Shown here: positions 22,641 through 33,148 of the stretch, piece by piece
How positions within the stretch are numbered: the stretch's first letter is position 1
How the letters are laid out: each line of letters opens with the position of its first letter
Source: Trema orientale
Lineage: Eukaryota > Streptophyta > Magnoliopsida > Rosales > Cannabaceae
Assembly: GCA_002914845.1 (NCBI GenBank)
Contig: JXTC01000008.1
Span: 744,300 to 808,299, forward strand
Length of the DNA stretch: 64,000 nucleotides
Direction of reading: 5' to 3'
The notes under the pieces: generated by a model
What the model saw: the letters and a program-made list of their open reading frames with translations, nothing else
What the model was told of the DNA's origin: nothing
The model's database searches: none
Position numbers and translations under genes: made by a program

Positions 22641-23190
22641 ATTGAGCAATTTCATCGAGCATTTGGTGTGCAACAATTTCATTTCTAATAATTCTACACA
22701 ATTTCATCAATTACTTGTCTATTTCAAATACTTTGGTGTATTATGGCATATATGAATGTATACATATTAGATAAAAGAGACGAAAATAATAGGAAAAATC
22801 TCAATTTTCAATACGTCTCAGGTTAAAACAACTAAGCAAATACATTAAAAATGTGAAGAAACAAATAAACAAAAAAGTGAAATCTTATTAGAAGGGAGTA
22901 AAGAGTGCTTAGAAGAATCAAGTGTGTGAGAAAAAGGAGTTTAAAGAGTGTTAAGCAAATTTGGGTATTTTCCAACAAAGAGACCGTATAGAAATAACTG
23001 AGCTAAGTAAGACCGTATTATTGGTATTCTTTTTCAAAAGATAGTGTTAGATATTTTTTTCCCTAAAAAATATACCTGAAAACATGTTTACAATTTATAA
23101 TTTATGACATATATATATTTATATCATAAAATGTATATCACAAATATTTTACACATAAAATACATACCTAAAAACGAGTATAAAACTTTT

Positions 23191-23195
<5 letters not shown>

Positions 23196-23227
<32 letters not shown>
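23196..23227. repeat. Homopolymer A run (32 bp)
   Basis: Thirty-two consecutive A, followed after 'cag' by another A-rich run. It could be the tail of a decayed retroposon, but no body or TSD was recognised. Confidence 0.7.
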
Positions 23228-23228
<1 letters not shown>

Positions 23229-23884
23229 AGAAAAAAAAAGAAGGTATTGGTGAATGATAAGGAAAAGAAGCATGTACTGAGCCTAAATTTCGCATCAAAT
23301 TATCACCCTTATAAACTTTGACATCCTAATTTCTCCGTCCAAATTTGCTTTACGTTCTCTTCCGTTTTGGTGATTAGTAACACTTGAAGCGCCCTATAGA
23401 AAACTATATGACAGAAGGAGGCTATATCACTCATATGTGGCCGAATCATGGAAAAAGACAAATACAAATCAAGGAAGGCTACATCACTCATACTCATATG
23501 TGGCATCGAATCAAATGCTATGTGCCAAGTGACCCGCTCTTTTTATTGGTTCTATTATAAAATCTTCTTTAATTCTATGCCATCGTGATACTGATAGGCT
23601 GCATTTGGCCGACCATAAAAACAACTTTCCACCATTAAAAAATAATTAAAAAAACCGCGACACATCTCTATTTGCTATAGCTATGTACATCATACAGTAA
23701 TAGTCTCATTCTACCATGCATCTAAAAATGATATTAACCATACTTTAAATTTGTTTTCAGTTTCTTTTTTCGGAGGGATTAAAAATGATTCCACAAAGAT
23801 TCCTTAAAAAAAATGATTCCATAAAGATAATTGTGGAAATAGAATCCTCAAACCTCCGGAACATTTTCCAACGAGAAACAACCC

Positions 23885-24283
23885 TTTTAACTAAGCTAAG
23901 GGCTACAAGATTATATGCCATGGATATAATTGAATGATCAAATATTAGCAAATCTAGAAATACTTATTTTCGTAATTTTATTTTTGCTATAAATGAAAAA
24001 TATGCAGTTTCCTTCATATATTCACTTTTTCTTATGATTATTGCGAATATTTTTAGTATATTTATCATTTGTAATTTTAATTAATTTTAACTAAGCTAAG
24101 GGCTACAAGATTATACGCCATGGATATAATTGAATGCTCAAATATTAGCATATCTAGAAATACTTATTTTCGTAATTTTATTTTTGCTATAAATGAAAAA
24201 TATGCAGTTTCCTTCATATATTCACTTTTTCTTATGATTATTGCGAATATTTTTAGTATATTTATCATTTGTAGTTTTAATTA
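23885..24283. repeat. Near-perfect tandem duplication, two 200-bp copies
   Basis: Copy 1 (23885-24084) and copy 2 (24085-24283) both begin TTTTAACTAAGCTAAGGGCT. I saw about four base differences over 200 bp, so the event is recent compared with the decayed elements around it. A 74-codon frame at 24120-24344 begins in copy 2, but its twin in copy 1 is broken, so no gene is called. Confidence 0.9.
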
Positions 24284-24500
24284 CGATATAGTTGTGCCTG
24301 TGCGATATATCATTAAAGAGACAGAGGCATCAATCCTTCCCTAGACAAGACTAGGATTTCCCCCATTGTGAGTTAGGTGCGTATTTATAGTAATCTAATA
24401 TCTATTTCTATTTATTAACTTTTCAATCATTGTGTCTCAATTTCTATTTAATTTATGTGCAACACCTCCTCCTAGGAAGAACTCAACATCAAGGTCGATT

Positions 24501-25040
24501 GAGGCTTGTTTAGATTCATTTTCATTTTTTGTTTTTTATTTTCTTAATTAGAAAAAGAGAAATCTTTTTTTGAAAGTTTGCTTGACAACTTTGTTTTTAT
24601 TTTTTGTTTTTAAAAATTGTTACCAAAAATTTCAGATAAAAAAGTGGTAACAAAAAATTTCTGATACATTTATTTTTTAAAACAAATTTCAAAACAAAAG
24701 AATATACAAATATTTGTATACAAGTACCTACATATATAAATATATACACATACACAAATACAAGTCTATATGACTTTCTCAGTTGTTATTTGCACTCTTT
24801 TATTTTTGTAAACAAGTAGTGAAATAAAACTATGTATATATACATATATGTATATACATACACAAATACAAGTCTATATGATTTTCTCAGTTGTTATTTG
24901 CACTCTTTTATTTTTGTAAATAAATAGTGAAATAAAACTTGCCAAATATGTTTCTTATTTTTAAAAATTGAAAAATAAAGTTTTACTTCTATTTTCAATT
25001 TATTTAAACAAAAAATATAAGTGAATCCAAATAAACTCTT
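24501..25040. mobile_element. Possible MITE with long inverted ends
   Basis: The left GAGGCTTGTTTAGATTCATT and the right end read inverted (GAGTTTATTTGGATTCACTT) match over about 35 bp, including a shared TTTTTTGTTT. A clear TSD was not found. Inside, a unit of about 105 bp (24730-24835) is repeated at 24836-24940 with a few changes (both include 'caagtctatatga'). Confidence 0.45.
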
Positions 25041-25059
25041 AATTTACTGAAAAATTTTC

Positions 25060-26140
25060 AGGATAATGGACCTTTTAAGATCGAGTTTGATGGAAAGGGC
25101 TCTGCATTGTTCCCATTTGGCGATAATGCCAAGTACTTTCGAAGGTGGATTATTTGTTAGCCGGCACGTCCCACCTTATTCTCCAAGTTGGGAGAAAGTG
25201 CCAAGCAAATATAAAGCTAAAATTCTTTCTCAAGTTGAGGTATGATATATAAAAATAAAATATGGAGAAAACTAAGTGGATGACCAATTTTTAAACTAGT
25301 TTAAATATATATCTATATTTTAAAAGTTACTGAATGTCTATTTCTTTTAAAGTTTTAATTGTGAAATATATTGTATTTTTATTTTTATCATTAAGTAAGA
25401 TATTTAATTATAAACTCTTGAATTTGGTCATATACTGAGTTTTGGAACAAAAAATGGTTAAATAGTGAGTCAGCTCTAAAATATAATTGTTATTTAATTA
25501 AGTTGTCAGCGATCAATAAATTATTTAACAATTTTGTTGATGTAGAGATGCTTTGATATCGGGCGACAACAAGTTACCAAGAATGAATTATGACTGGAAT
25601 TGATGGAATGGCAACCAATACATACCGTGACTTCAGGAGCAGGATGTATATGCAGTACAAAAACTATAGGTGAAAGGAGAATGACTATAATAAAGCTGTC
25701 CATAATGTTCCAAGTGAATTAGAATTAGATGAAGTTCACTTGGAAGAAATGCATCGAGTTTTTTCCTTCAATGAAAATTTTATGGTAAATACAATAAACA
25801 TATCATAAATGTGATAATTTGTTTCAAATAACTGACTACTTTTCTATCTAACTTTCATGTCTGGTCTAAGATCAATAGTAACAACTGAAAGAAATAGAAT
25901 TACCCTAACTTGCAAGGCTCTGAGACTATATATACAACACGGAGAAGTACCATAAATTCTATGCTTTTCCTATATTGTGTTTTAACTTTTTATTTTTAGT
26001 TTTTGTTTCAAACTTGTTAAATTTTTTTTCTTTTTTATCTTCAGGAAAAGAGTGTCATTGATATGTTCCGTTGCAATCATATTAAGAGGTCGACCAGAAA
26101 ATGCGTGAATGACGAGCTAGAGCAAGATTATATAAGCATT
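25060..26140 (+). pseudogene. Relic of a plant transposase (CACTA/Ptta En-Spm type)
   Basis: Several plus-strand pieces look like exons of plant En/Spm-type transposase-related ORFs. At 25060-25135 there is NGPFKIEFDGKGSALFPFG. At 25165-25240, in a shifted frame, there is HVPPYSPSWEKVPSKYKA, the best-known block. At 25585-25660 there is MATNTYRDFRSRMYMQYKNY, and at 26044-26130 EKSVIDMFRCNHIKRSTRK. The blocks lie in the expected order but in different frames with stops between them. CAAGTATAC-type termini (CACTA) were not found, so this is an isolated coding fragment. The family call is from memory. Confidence 0.5.
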
Positions 26141-27399
26141 TTCATTTTTTTCCCCCTAACATTCTTCACTTTATTTTATTATTTTACCTACTTTATCTCG
26201 TTTCTTTTTATTTTTTTATTTTTTTTGGTCTAGGAAGTCTGAGATTTAGACTACGCAAATAAAAGCACAGTATCAAACATCTGCCACCTGTGACTCCAAG
26301 GGGAATAATCCTATACAGTAAGCCGTGCCATGTATAGAAGAGACAATGATAGCTAATGAGGTACTTGGCATACATTACAGGCACAAGAAATGAGTTGGCC
26401 TATAGCTCAACTGAGAAGGATTGCAGAGAAAACATCCGTGCAAAAGAACTGCAGTATCATTTTCATGCCAATTGAATTTAAACCCAGAAGGGAAAAGGGA
26501 CCATACAAAAAGAGAAGGGGTTATGGGAGAGAGGCTAAGAGGATCTCTGTTTTTTGCATTTTTTTTTTTAAAACAAAGTATAGCTATGCCTATAAATTAT
26601 TAAGGGTATTTTGGTCCCATATGCATAGATTTGAAACAATTATTGAGTGCAACATACGTGTGTTATTAGGCAGTATTTAGAGCATATTTAATAAAATTTT
26701 TCATAAGTCATTATAATTAAATTGATATCTTAACTATCTAATTAATTTAATTATATTTTATTTCTTGACTTTTAATATCTAATGATTATTTTTAACACAT
26801 TGATTAGATATGTTGGTATACTTTAGCTAAATAATTCCGTGATCAAGTACTGAAAACCTATAAAGAAATATGTTTGTATGAATTTTATTTTATCAATCTA
26901 GAAGTATCACTCTTAAACAATACCTCCACCAAGTTACTAGAATATTAGCTCTTCAATTTAAGCTTCACCAATTAGAAACTCAAATATGGTATAATATAAA
27001 TAAATATGAACTCCTTCAAGAAAAAAAAAAAAACTTATAATTGACTCAGTATTAGCAATAAATGCAATGCTAATGAGATTTAGTATGTTTGATAGTTATT
27101 ACTAAGTATATTAAATCTTATATATTAATCCAATTCAATTTATTCCAACCATATTAGTAAAACTATGCGTAATTAAGACAAATTACTCAATCAATTTACT
27201 ACGGTTAAAAATAAAAAATTCAACTTTATTTTATTAACCACAAATATGCCTTATTTAATTATAAAATAATTTGTATTTTCTCTAAACAACCAAATCCTCG
27301 AAAGAAAAAATAAGGCCGAAGCCATCAAAGATAACTTGTATCTATTTCTTCTATTAATCCACCCATCAATCATCTTTACTCTCACTACATACTCCAACT
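26141..27399. other. A+T-rich spacer, nothing recognised
   Basis: A slightly less A+T-rich block (26270-26540) has no convincing exon; its open frames are short and Lys/Arg-rich from A-rich DNA. The remainder (26680-27380) is A+T-rich with no border or repeat I could set. Confidence 0.45.
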
Positions 27400-27528
27400 T
27401 GTTTTTTAAAAAAATTTATTATGAAATTTATACATAAATTAGTCTAACTAGGATTCGAATCTCATCCCTTCCACTCACTCACACATACTTCCAAAAATCC
27501 TAGATCAATTGAGCTAGCCTTAATTGGG
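27400..27528 (-). mobile_element. tRNA-derived SINE, minus strand
   Basis: On the minus strand it reads GCTAGCTCAATTGATCTAGG (A-box region, about 27518-27499) and later GATTCGAATCC (B-box region, about 27463-27453). It ends in an A-rich tail (27418-27401). The flanks CACTACATACTCCAACT (27383-27399) and CACTACATATATACTCCAACT (27529-27549) are a TSD that differs by an inserted TATA. The layout, including 'gtatgtgtgagtg' between the boxes, matches the SINE at 17495-17664. Confidence 0.75.
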
Positions 27529-27782
27529 CACTACATATATACTCCAACTCTATTGCTGCATGTGATTACATAGATACATGTAATGTAATTAAATAAAATT
27601 TCATTCAATCATACTTACCAAAGAACATAATAAAATATCTCACAAATTCATTAATTTCTGAAAAATAATTATTACAAGATTCAATCTGCATTGAAGAGCA
27701 TAAATATCCAACATTCACCTTCCAAAAATTCTATCAAACTCTTAAAGAAAAACTTATCTACTAATGAAAAAGTTTAGGATAC

Positions 27783-27972
27783 ATATTGAATTTCGTTGAA
27801 TTAGTAAAATCTTTTATCTTAGAAACAGATCCAATAGAGACCGGTGGGGCCATAGCTCAGAGGATTGGAGCACGTGGCTACGAACCATGGTGTCGGGGAT
27901 TCGAATCTCTTCTCGCCCACAACCGGCCAAATAAGGAAGGACATTTACCTTTGGAGGTAGGAAAATCATGAA
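27783..27972 (+). other. Plastid-derived insertion (NUPT) containing a trnR-ACG copy
   Basis: The middle is a recognisable chloroplast tRNA-Arg(ACG). The sequence after it (CAACCGGCC...AAGGAAGGAC...GGTAGGAAAATCATGA) also reads like plastid DNA downstream of that gene. G+C is well above the flanking spacer. The borders are approximate, since I cannot align it to a plastome here. Confidence 0.6.
27846..27919 (+). tRNA. trnR-ACG: Plastid-type tRNA-Arg(ACG), degenerate copy
   Basis: The arms are in order: TAGCTCAGAGGATTGGAGC (D arm), CGTGGCTACGAACCATG (anticodon arm, ACG in the loop), then GGGGATTCGAATCTCTT (T arm) and CGCCCA at the end. Several bases differ from the plastid gene as I remember it. 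The anticodon stem has a weakened pair and the acceptor 5' strand (GGGGCCA) pairs poorly with the 3' strand. It is read as a nuclear pseudo-tRNA inside a plastid insertion, unlikely to serve translation. Confidence 0.7.
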
Positions 27973-28085
27973 TTTTATTATTGAAATTTAATCAATCAAT
28001 TGCATTAGATTATTATAAAAATTTAGTAAACAGGTTTGTAATATTGACATTGTATTATAATTAAAGAATATAAAATAATATGTAA

Positions 28086-28259
28086 ATTTCATGTAATTAA
28101 CTGTTTCTTCCTAACCATGAAAAACTGCCTAGAAAAAAACAAATAATTTAATTAACATATGGTATTAAAATAGTGTAGATGAACTAAAGATATAGACATT
28201 TTTGTAAATAAATAAATAAATAAATAAAGAAGTACATATCTTAAGGAGGAGAGAGAGAG

Positions 28260-28293
<34 letters not shown>

Positions 28294-28980
28294 TATTTCA
28301 TGTAACTAACTGTTTCTTCCTAATTTATGAAAATCTCCTTGACGAAATAAAATGAATAATTTTCTTAACATATGGCATTGAAATAGTGTAGATGAATTTA
28401 GGGCCAGCTAAATCTATAGGCAGCCTAAGTCTTTGCCTAAGACCCCTAATTTATTAAGGCTGAAAACTTTCTTGTATATATATTAATATTATATATTTTT
28501 TTAGATACTTCTTTTTTATATAAATGATTTAACTCAATATAGGTCTTTGGTCAAGAAGCCTATATTTTTTACTTTGTTAGCTATAAAGAAACCTAAATTT
28601 TATACTTTGTAGGTTATCTTTAACCATTTATCTAGATATAATAGCCGTATATTTTATTATTTTTTTTTAACTTTGTAGGCTTGCATCTACAAGTCGTAGC
28701 TTTTATCCGTTAAAATATAACGTTATTTATTCAGCCAAGTTGCTATTTATTGCAAATTTTCTTTAATGTTAAAATTTTAATGTTGTTGGTATCGTATTAC
28801 AAAATTCGTTGTTGTCTCCCCCCCTCCCCAACCTCAAATATAAAAAGCCCTATTTGGAGAATTTACTAAGGCCTCAACTATCCTTGAGCCGGCACTGGAT
28901 GAACTAAACAAATAGACAATTTTTTTAAATGAAGAATTACATATCAGAGAGAGAGAGAGAGAGGGGGAGAGAGACTTGGG
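28086..28980. repeat. Tandem duplication, second copy split by an insertion
   Basis: Copy A (28086-28294) and copy B (28295-28398 plus 28898-28980) share 'atttcatgtaa(t/c)taactgtttcttcctaa', 'aacatatgg(t/c)att(a/g)aaatagtgtagatga', 'acaaatagacatttttt'-like phrases and a terminal (GA)n run. Copy B is interrupted by a 499-bp hAT-like element. The (GA)n runs (28247-28291 and 28948-28975) mark the ends of both copies. Confidence 0.75.
28399..28897. mobile_element. Non-autonomous hAT-like element (499 bp)
   Basis: The left end TAGGGCCAGCTAAATC and the right end inverted (CAGTGCCGGCTCAAGG) share the AG.GCC.GCT pattern of plant hAT TIRs. The flanks GATGAATT (28391-28398) and GATGAACT (28898-28905) make an 8-bp TSD with one mismatch. 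The neighbouring duplicate carries the uninterrupted site GATGAACT at 28179-28186, which confirms both borders. Confidence 0.75.
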
Positions 28981-29953
28981 TGGCAGAGGAAAAGGAATGT
29001 TGGAGAAATGGTTTGATGAGATATTTTTTCGTGCAAAAGAAGGTAACGCAATAGAATGACACTAGCTCCTGCAAGATGCGACAGGAACAGCAACCATATT
29101 AGACAGTACTCTATTCTTTTTTCCTTTTTGGAAAAACATCGGGGAGAGGGAGACCAGTATATTGTAAACTACCCTTGGCTGTTACTATAGGACCTCTAAC
29201 CTCCCAATGCTGACAGAAATGATCGCTAAAAGCCCAAGACAGCGGGCCCCATCCTTGAGAGAGGAGAGCGCCACCCACCCTTGCCGAATGTTGTTAGGAA
29301 TAAGTATATATGGGACTGTGGTGCCAGACATTCTACATCAAATAGTGAGTTGGTAGGAAATAAGTTTTCACATTCAAGATCCCTATACACACCCACTATT
29401 TGAAGCCGTGACCACGAACCCATCCACAGTATGCCTTATCGCTAGCTAGGCTACTTCATTTGATGGTGGACGACACTCTATTTTGTTGCATGAGATTTAT
29501 TCTCCATTCTCTTTTTATTTAACAAAGAAAATTCTAATATATGCGAGAGTTTTAGTTAATTTATCATGTGATTTAGACATCCACGTGTAAAGTAAAGTGA
29601 ACATAAATGGAAGTTCACCCTTTAAGAGTGACACTTGAATTGTGCTAAAGTAAGAACCATCAAGGTTCAAGATTCCGAGATGAGATTGTGGCATTTTTTT
29701 TGTTTTCACTAATGAATACGAAAAAGAAAATGGAGTAAACTTTAAGAGTGATGCTTCAATTTGCTAAAATACAAAGTGAGTTAAGTGATGAGTTGAAAGG
29801 GTTAAAGTTAGAAAGGCAAATGATATTTTGGTTATTAAGTTAAAAGCATAATTCTTTATTCGAAAGTATAATCATCAAGTACAACGCTAAATATATACTG
29901 GGAATCTCATCAAGTCACATGCAGCTAGAAGAAAATTTAAAACAAGACGAGCT
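28981..29953. other. Spacer with possible retroelement debris
   Basis: 29190-29430 is richer in G+C and open on the minus strand (65 codons), but I do not recognise it. The rest is A+T-rich and non-coding in appearance. A duplicated phrase 'ctttaagagtga(c/t)(a/g)ctt' occurs near 29620 and 29740. Confidence 0.4.
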
Positions 29954-30443
29954 TGTTAGGAATTTTATTTCCTATGGTGGGCCACATATTTTATCAATTG
30001 TATTGGGCCATATTATTCTTAAGCAGACTCAATAAGTGATTTAATTAGGGTTGGGTCAGGATATCCAACTGGGTATGGATACCAATGTGGATACCCTGTT
30101 AGTCACCCAGTTAGAGTTTGATGGATACCCAACAGGGGACTATATAAATAACCTATTAGGGTTATGGTCCCTGTAGCCAAAAGAACACGTACGCTCAATT
30201 CTCTGTAACCTACCATCAGTTACAGAGAATTCCATCTGAGTGACTTTAGGTTTTTAGGCTACAGAAGATCAAACCCTCTAGCTATTACAGTCAATTACTA
30301 TCGCTTCCGCCTTCGGTTCATCGTCCATACTACGGTATTCAATCATGGACTCAGGTATACTCAATGAATCCCTACCTATCAGTTTTACATGAATGTTCTA
30401 GGGTTTGTGTTTGGTTTTGCAATCCCATATATTTATGCTAACA
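29954..30443 (+). mobile_element. Solo LTR (490 bp, TSD GAGCT)
   Basis: The sequence begins TGTTAGGAATTTTATTTCC and ends TTTATGCTAACA, so the ends are the inverted TGTTAG/CTAACA. The 5-bp TSD GAGCT flanks it exactly (29949-29953 and 30444-30448). It contains a TATA-like TATATAAATA (30141-30150). No internal domain, primer-binding site or second LTR follows, so recombination between the two LTRs has removed the rest. Confidence 0.85.
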
Positions 30444-30448
30444 GAGCT

Positions 30449-31010
30449 GAGTTATGAGCCACAGTATTCCCAAACGCGGGGTATTAGTACAACTAACATT
30501 GACAAACTGACAAACATGTCAATTGCTACATCACATTGTTGGCATCACTCTCCCACAATCAACATAAAACCATTGGATAGCAAAAGAAAGGCCCTCCCGA
30601 AGAGCCAAGAACTAAGCTATGAAAACACTGCAACGACCAGAAACTTTTTGACGTGGCGACCTTAATCTAGCCCAAGTGATCTCTCACAACCACCTCTCTA
30701 CGCCAATGAAGTCACCCAGAGAAGAGATGGCCGCATCCACATAAAGTCTGAGAGTGTTTGGAGCAGCAGTAACTGAATTAACGGCGGAGCCAATGAAGAC
30801 ATTTACACTCCCTTAACCAATACGTAGCTAGCATCTTCTAGCGACAACTCTGGCCTTTTTTAACTCTTTTTCCCGCGGATCATCTGATTACGATTTCTGC
30901 CAAAGCATCCAAACTAGAACAACACCAAGTATACATCAAATGCCAAAGAAAATTCCATCATTATATGTATGACCTCTTTCTGGGGGGTTGAAGTTCCCTT
31001 CCATGGTTCT
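30449..31010 (-). pseudogene. LINE RNase H-region relic
   Basis: Minus-strand pieces resemble the C-terminal RNase H part of plant L1-type polyproteins. VDAAISSL and GDFIGV lie near 30745-30700, a decayed 'vvvRD' follows near 30690, and LREGLSFAIQWF lies near 30590-30550. The upstream LATYWLREC near 30840 fits the linker before RNase H. Frames change and stops interrupt. The solo LTR sits directly against its 3' side. Confidence 0.5.
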
Positions 31011-31366
31011 CCAATGATAACACTACCCTGACTAAACAGCATAAACTCCTTCTTGATCGAAATGCCATACCAGTTTATGATATTAATACGAACAAATTAA
31101 CTAAATTATGAGTTGAATTGATCATTAACTTCTACAAGTTGCATTTGTTTTACGATGATTTTTAATAATATAGAGCTCACTCTGTCATTAAGCAACATAC
31201 TCACTCATGTTACTGCTTGCCAGATTTAATTGGCGTTATAACGTTCTCGAGATTAATGGCACGTTGTCCGTTTTTTTTTTTTCTTTTGGTTTATAAATTT
31301 TTTAGTTCACATTCTTAGCAAAAATAAAAAATAAAAAAACAAAACATAAGAAACGTCATATCATAA
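31011..31366. other. Spacer, nothing recognised
   Basis: A+T-rich, with a T-run at 31270-31284. No frame or repeat border is seen. Confidence 0.4.
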
Positions 31367-32455
31367 TAGAGTCGTCAAGAAGGCCGGAACAGCTCATTAG
31401 CATGACACGACATGCCAGAATGTGCGTCATGTCAGGCTCGTAAGTTAAGCACAATGGGCTAAGCACGGCAAGATACGCTTGTAGACATAGAACAATGCGG
31501 CCGATCGACATAACACGCCACGTTAGCACATTACAAATGTATTATTTTAATTTTTTTGTAATATTACAAGTGCCAACTTAATTAGGAGTCAATCTATAAT
31601 CAAATTATGGTTTGTAATATTTCACAACTTTTTTTTTTTTTTGGAAACTTCTTTGGTGTTAAAAAAATTTTATCTTTAATTTATTACGTTAATTTTTGTT
31701 TTCTTGTATACATATGAGTGATTAGGGGAAAAAATGTTTATAAAATAGTACTAAAATTAAGTAAATTTTACCAATTAAATCAGCTAACTTTAGCCCAAAT
31801 AAATTGACACATCTCGGCACGTGGATTAACACATGGCATAAAGCACAACATTACGCACGTTTAAACATGGGTTTCTAACACTTATACCTACAAAAACCGA
31901 AAAGAATTATAAAAATACGGAAGTTAGGGTTTTTCCAATTTTTGTACAGTTTTAATTACGAAAATATCATTTTTCAAAAAATATTTAAAAAATTATCATT
32001 TTTAAAATAGTTACTTGTTACCGATTTCTGGAAATTGGTTACTGGAAACTGGTTACCAGTTATATACCAGTTATAAATATCTTCGATTATTAGTTGCTAG
32101 TTTCTGGAAACTAGTTACTAGAAACTAGTTACTAATTTAAAAAATAGTATTTTTATAAACATTTTTTAAAAAACGATATTTTTCTAATAAAAACCGTACC
32201 GCACCGTAAAAAATATAAAAGTACCGTATTTTCTAATTTTTTTTTCAAAAATACCGTATATTTTCTAATTTCTCCTTTAAACATATGGACCAATGGGCAT
32301 TGCGCACATTTAAACATATGGACCAATGGGCCATGCAAGACTAATAATTTTGAATTTTAGACATACAACAATAACACACACGACACAAAAATATGTGTTT
32401 GTGCCCAACTTTAATGGACCATACCCATGCCGGCACATTGCGTTTGACAGCTCTA
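31367..32455. mobile_element. Non-autonomous hAT-like element of the GTGTCGTG family (1.09 kb)
   Basis: The left TAGAGTCGTCAA and right (inverted) TAGAGCTGTCAA ends match at 10 of 12 positions. Both end regions have the 'cacgacatgcc', 'ggcacg' and 'agcacggca' phrases seen at 9618-10264. The flanks TATCATAA and GATCACAG agree at only 5 of 8 positions, so the TSD is worn or the border is shifted. The centre (31990-32140) has an inverted-repeat block with 'gtttctggaaactagttac' variants. Two copies of 'aaacatatggaccaatggg' lie at 32279 and 32310. Confidence 0.55.
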
Positions 32456-32490
32456 GATCACAGTTTCGCTACCTCATACAATTAAAATAA

Positions 32491-32662
32491 GGGGATAGCT
32501 ACGGTAGGGGCGTCCCTACGTAGGGTCATGCCTTAATTACCGTTGGATGGGAATCTGTGGGGAATAACATGAATTTGTGAAGAATCTTTTTATATACAGA
32601 TTCTTATCCAACGGTGAATAGACAGGATCCTACGTAGGGGCGCCCCTACTGTAGACGCGCCC
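32491..32662. mobile_element. MITE with long TIRs and 9-bp TSD (172 bp)
   Basis: TTAAAATAA flanks it exactly on both sides (32482-32490 and 32663-32671). The ends are inverted over about 45 bp with few mismatches: GGGGATAGCTACGGTAGGGG on the left and, inverted, GGGCGCGTCTACAGTAGGGG on the right, both followed by CG(T/C)CCCTACGTAGG. A second inverted pair in the interior (CCGTTGGATGGGAATCTGTG / 'cagattcttatccaacgg') makes nearly the whole element one hairpin. The 9-bp TSD and long TIR fit a Mutator-type MITE. It lies about 0.5 kb past the OEP61 stop codon. Confidence 0.85.
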
Positions 32663-32671
32663 TTAAAATAA

Positions 32672-33148
32672 CTGTAATGAACAAGAAATATATGATTATC
32701 ACACGACTTCCAAAATTGCGATATCATTTCTGTTGTATAAGAACTACCACGTAATAAGCTCGTGTTCGTAACAGTTACTCAAGAAATTAACAAAAATTAA
32801 TTCCACATTTATCTCCCTTGTGAGATTCCTTTATGGAAAATCCATCTCTAACTCTAAATGTCTTATTTTACAGTACCACACTACTATTACGATGAATCTC
32901 AACAAATGAAACAAATTCAAGACTAGTAAGTGAGGAACCAAAAAATAAAAATTAAAAAAAAAATAAAATTATCAGCATCAAATGTTACCCGCCAGAACAG
33001 AAGCTCTTCCCTCCTTTCTTTTCCTTCAGATCGTAAAAAACCATTCCGCCTCCACAAAAGATTATAGAATGGAAGCATATTAAATTCTGACGATTTTCAC
33101 TCATCTACAGTCGAACCAGTTGGGAGTTACATAATCAACAAACAAGGT
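32672..33148 (-). other. Downstream region and 3' UTR of the OEP61 gene
   Basis: The first ~250 bp past the stop codon (33148 down) are of balanced composition. An A-rich stretch at 32939-32966 (T-rich on the coding strand) follows. The polyadenylation site cannot be fixed. Confidence 0.35.

Noticed and set aside
24120-24344. 74-codon hydrophobic frame
   Set aside because: Lies in a tandem duplication whose other copy is broken in the same frame; no family known.
27846-27919. Functional nuclear tRNA-Arg gene
   Set aside because: The sequence is of plastid type with plastid-like DNA after it, the acceptor stem pairs poorly and several bases are changed; read as a plastid-derived pseudo-tRNA.
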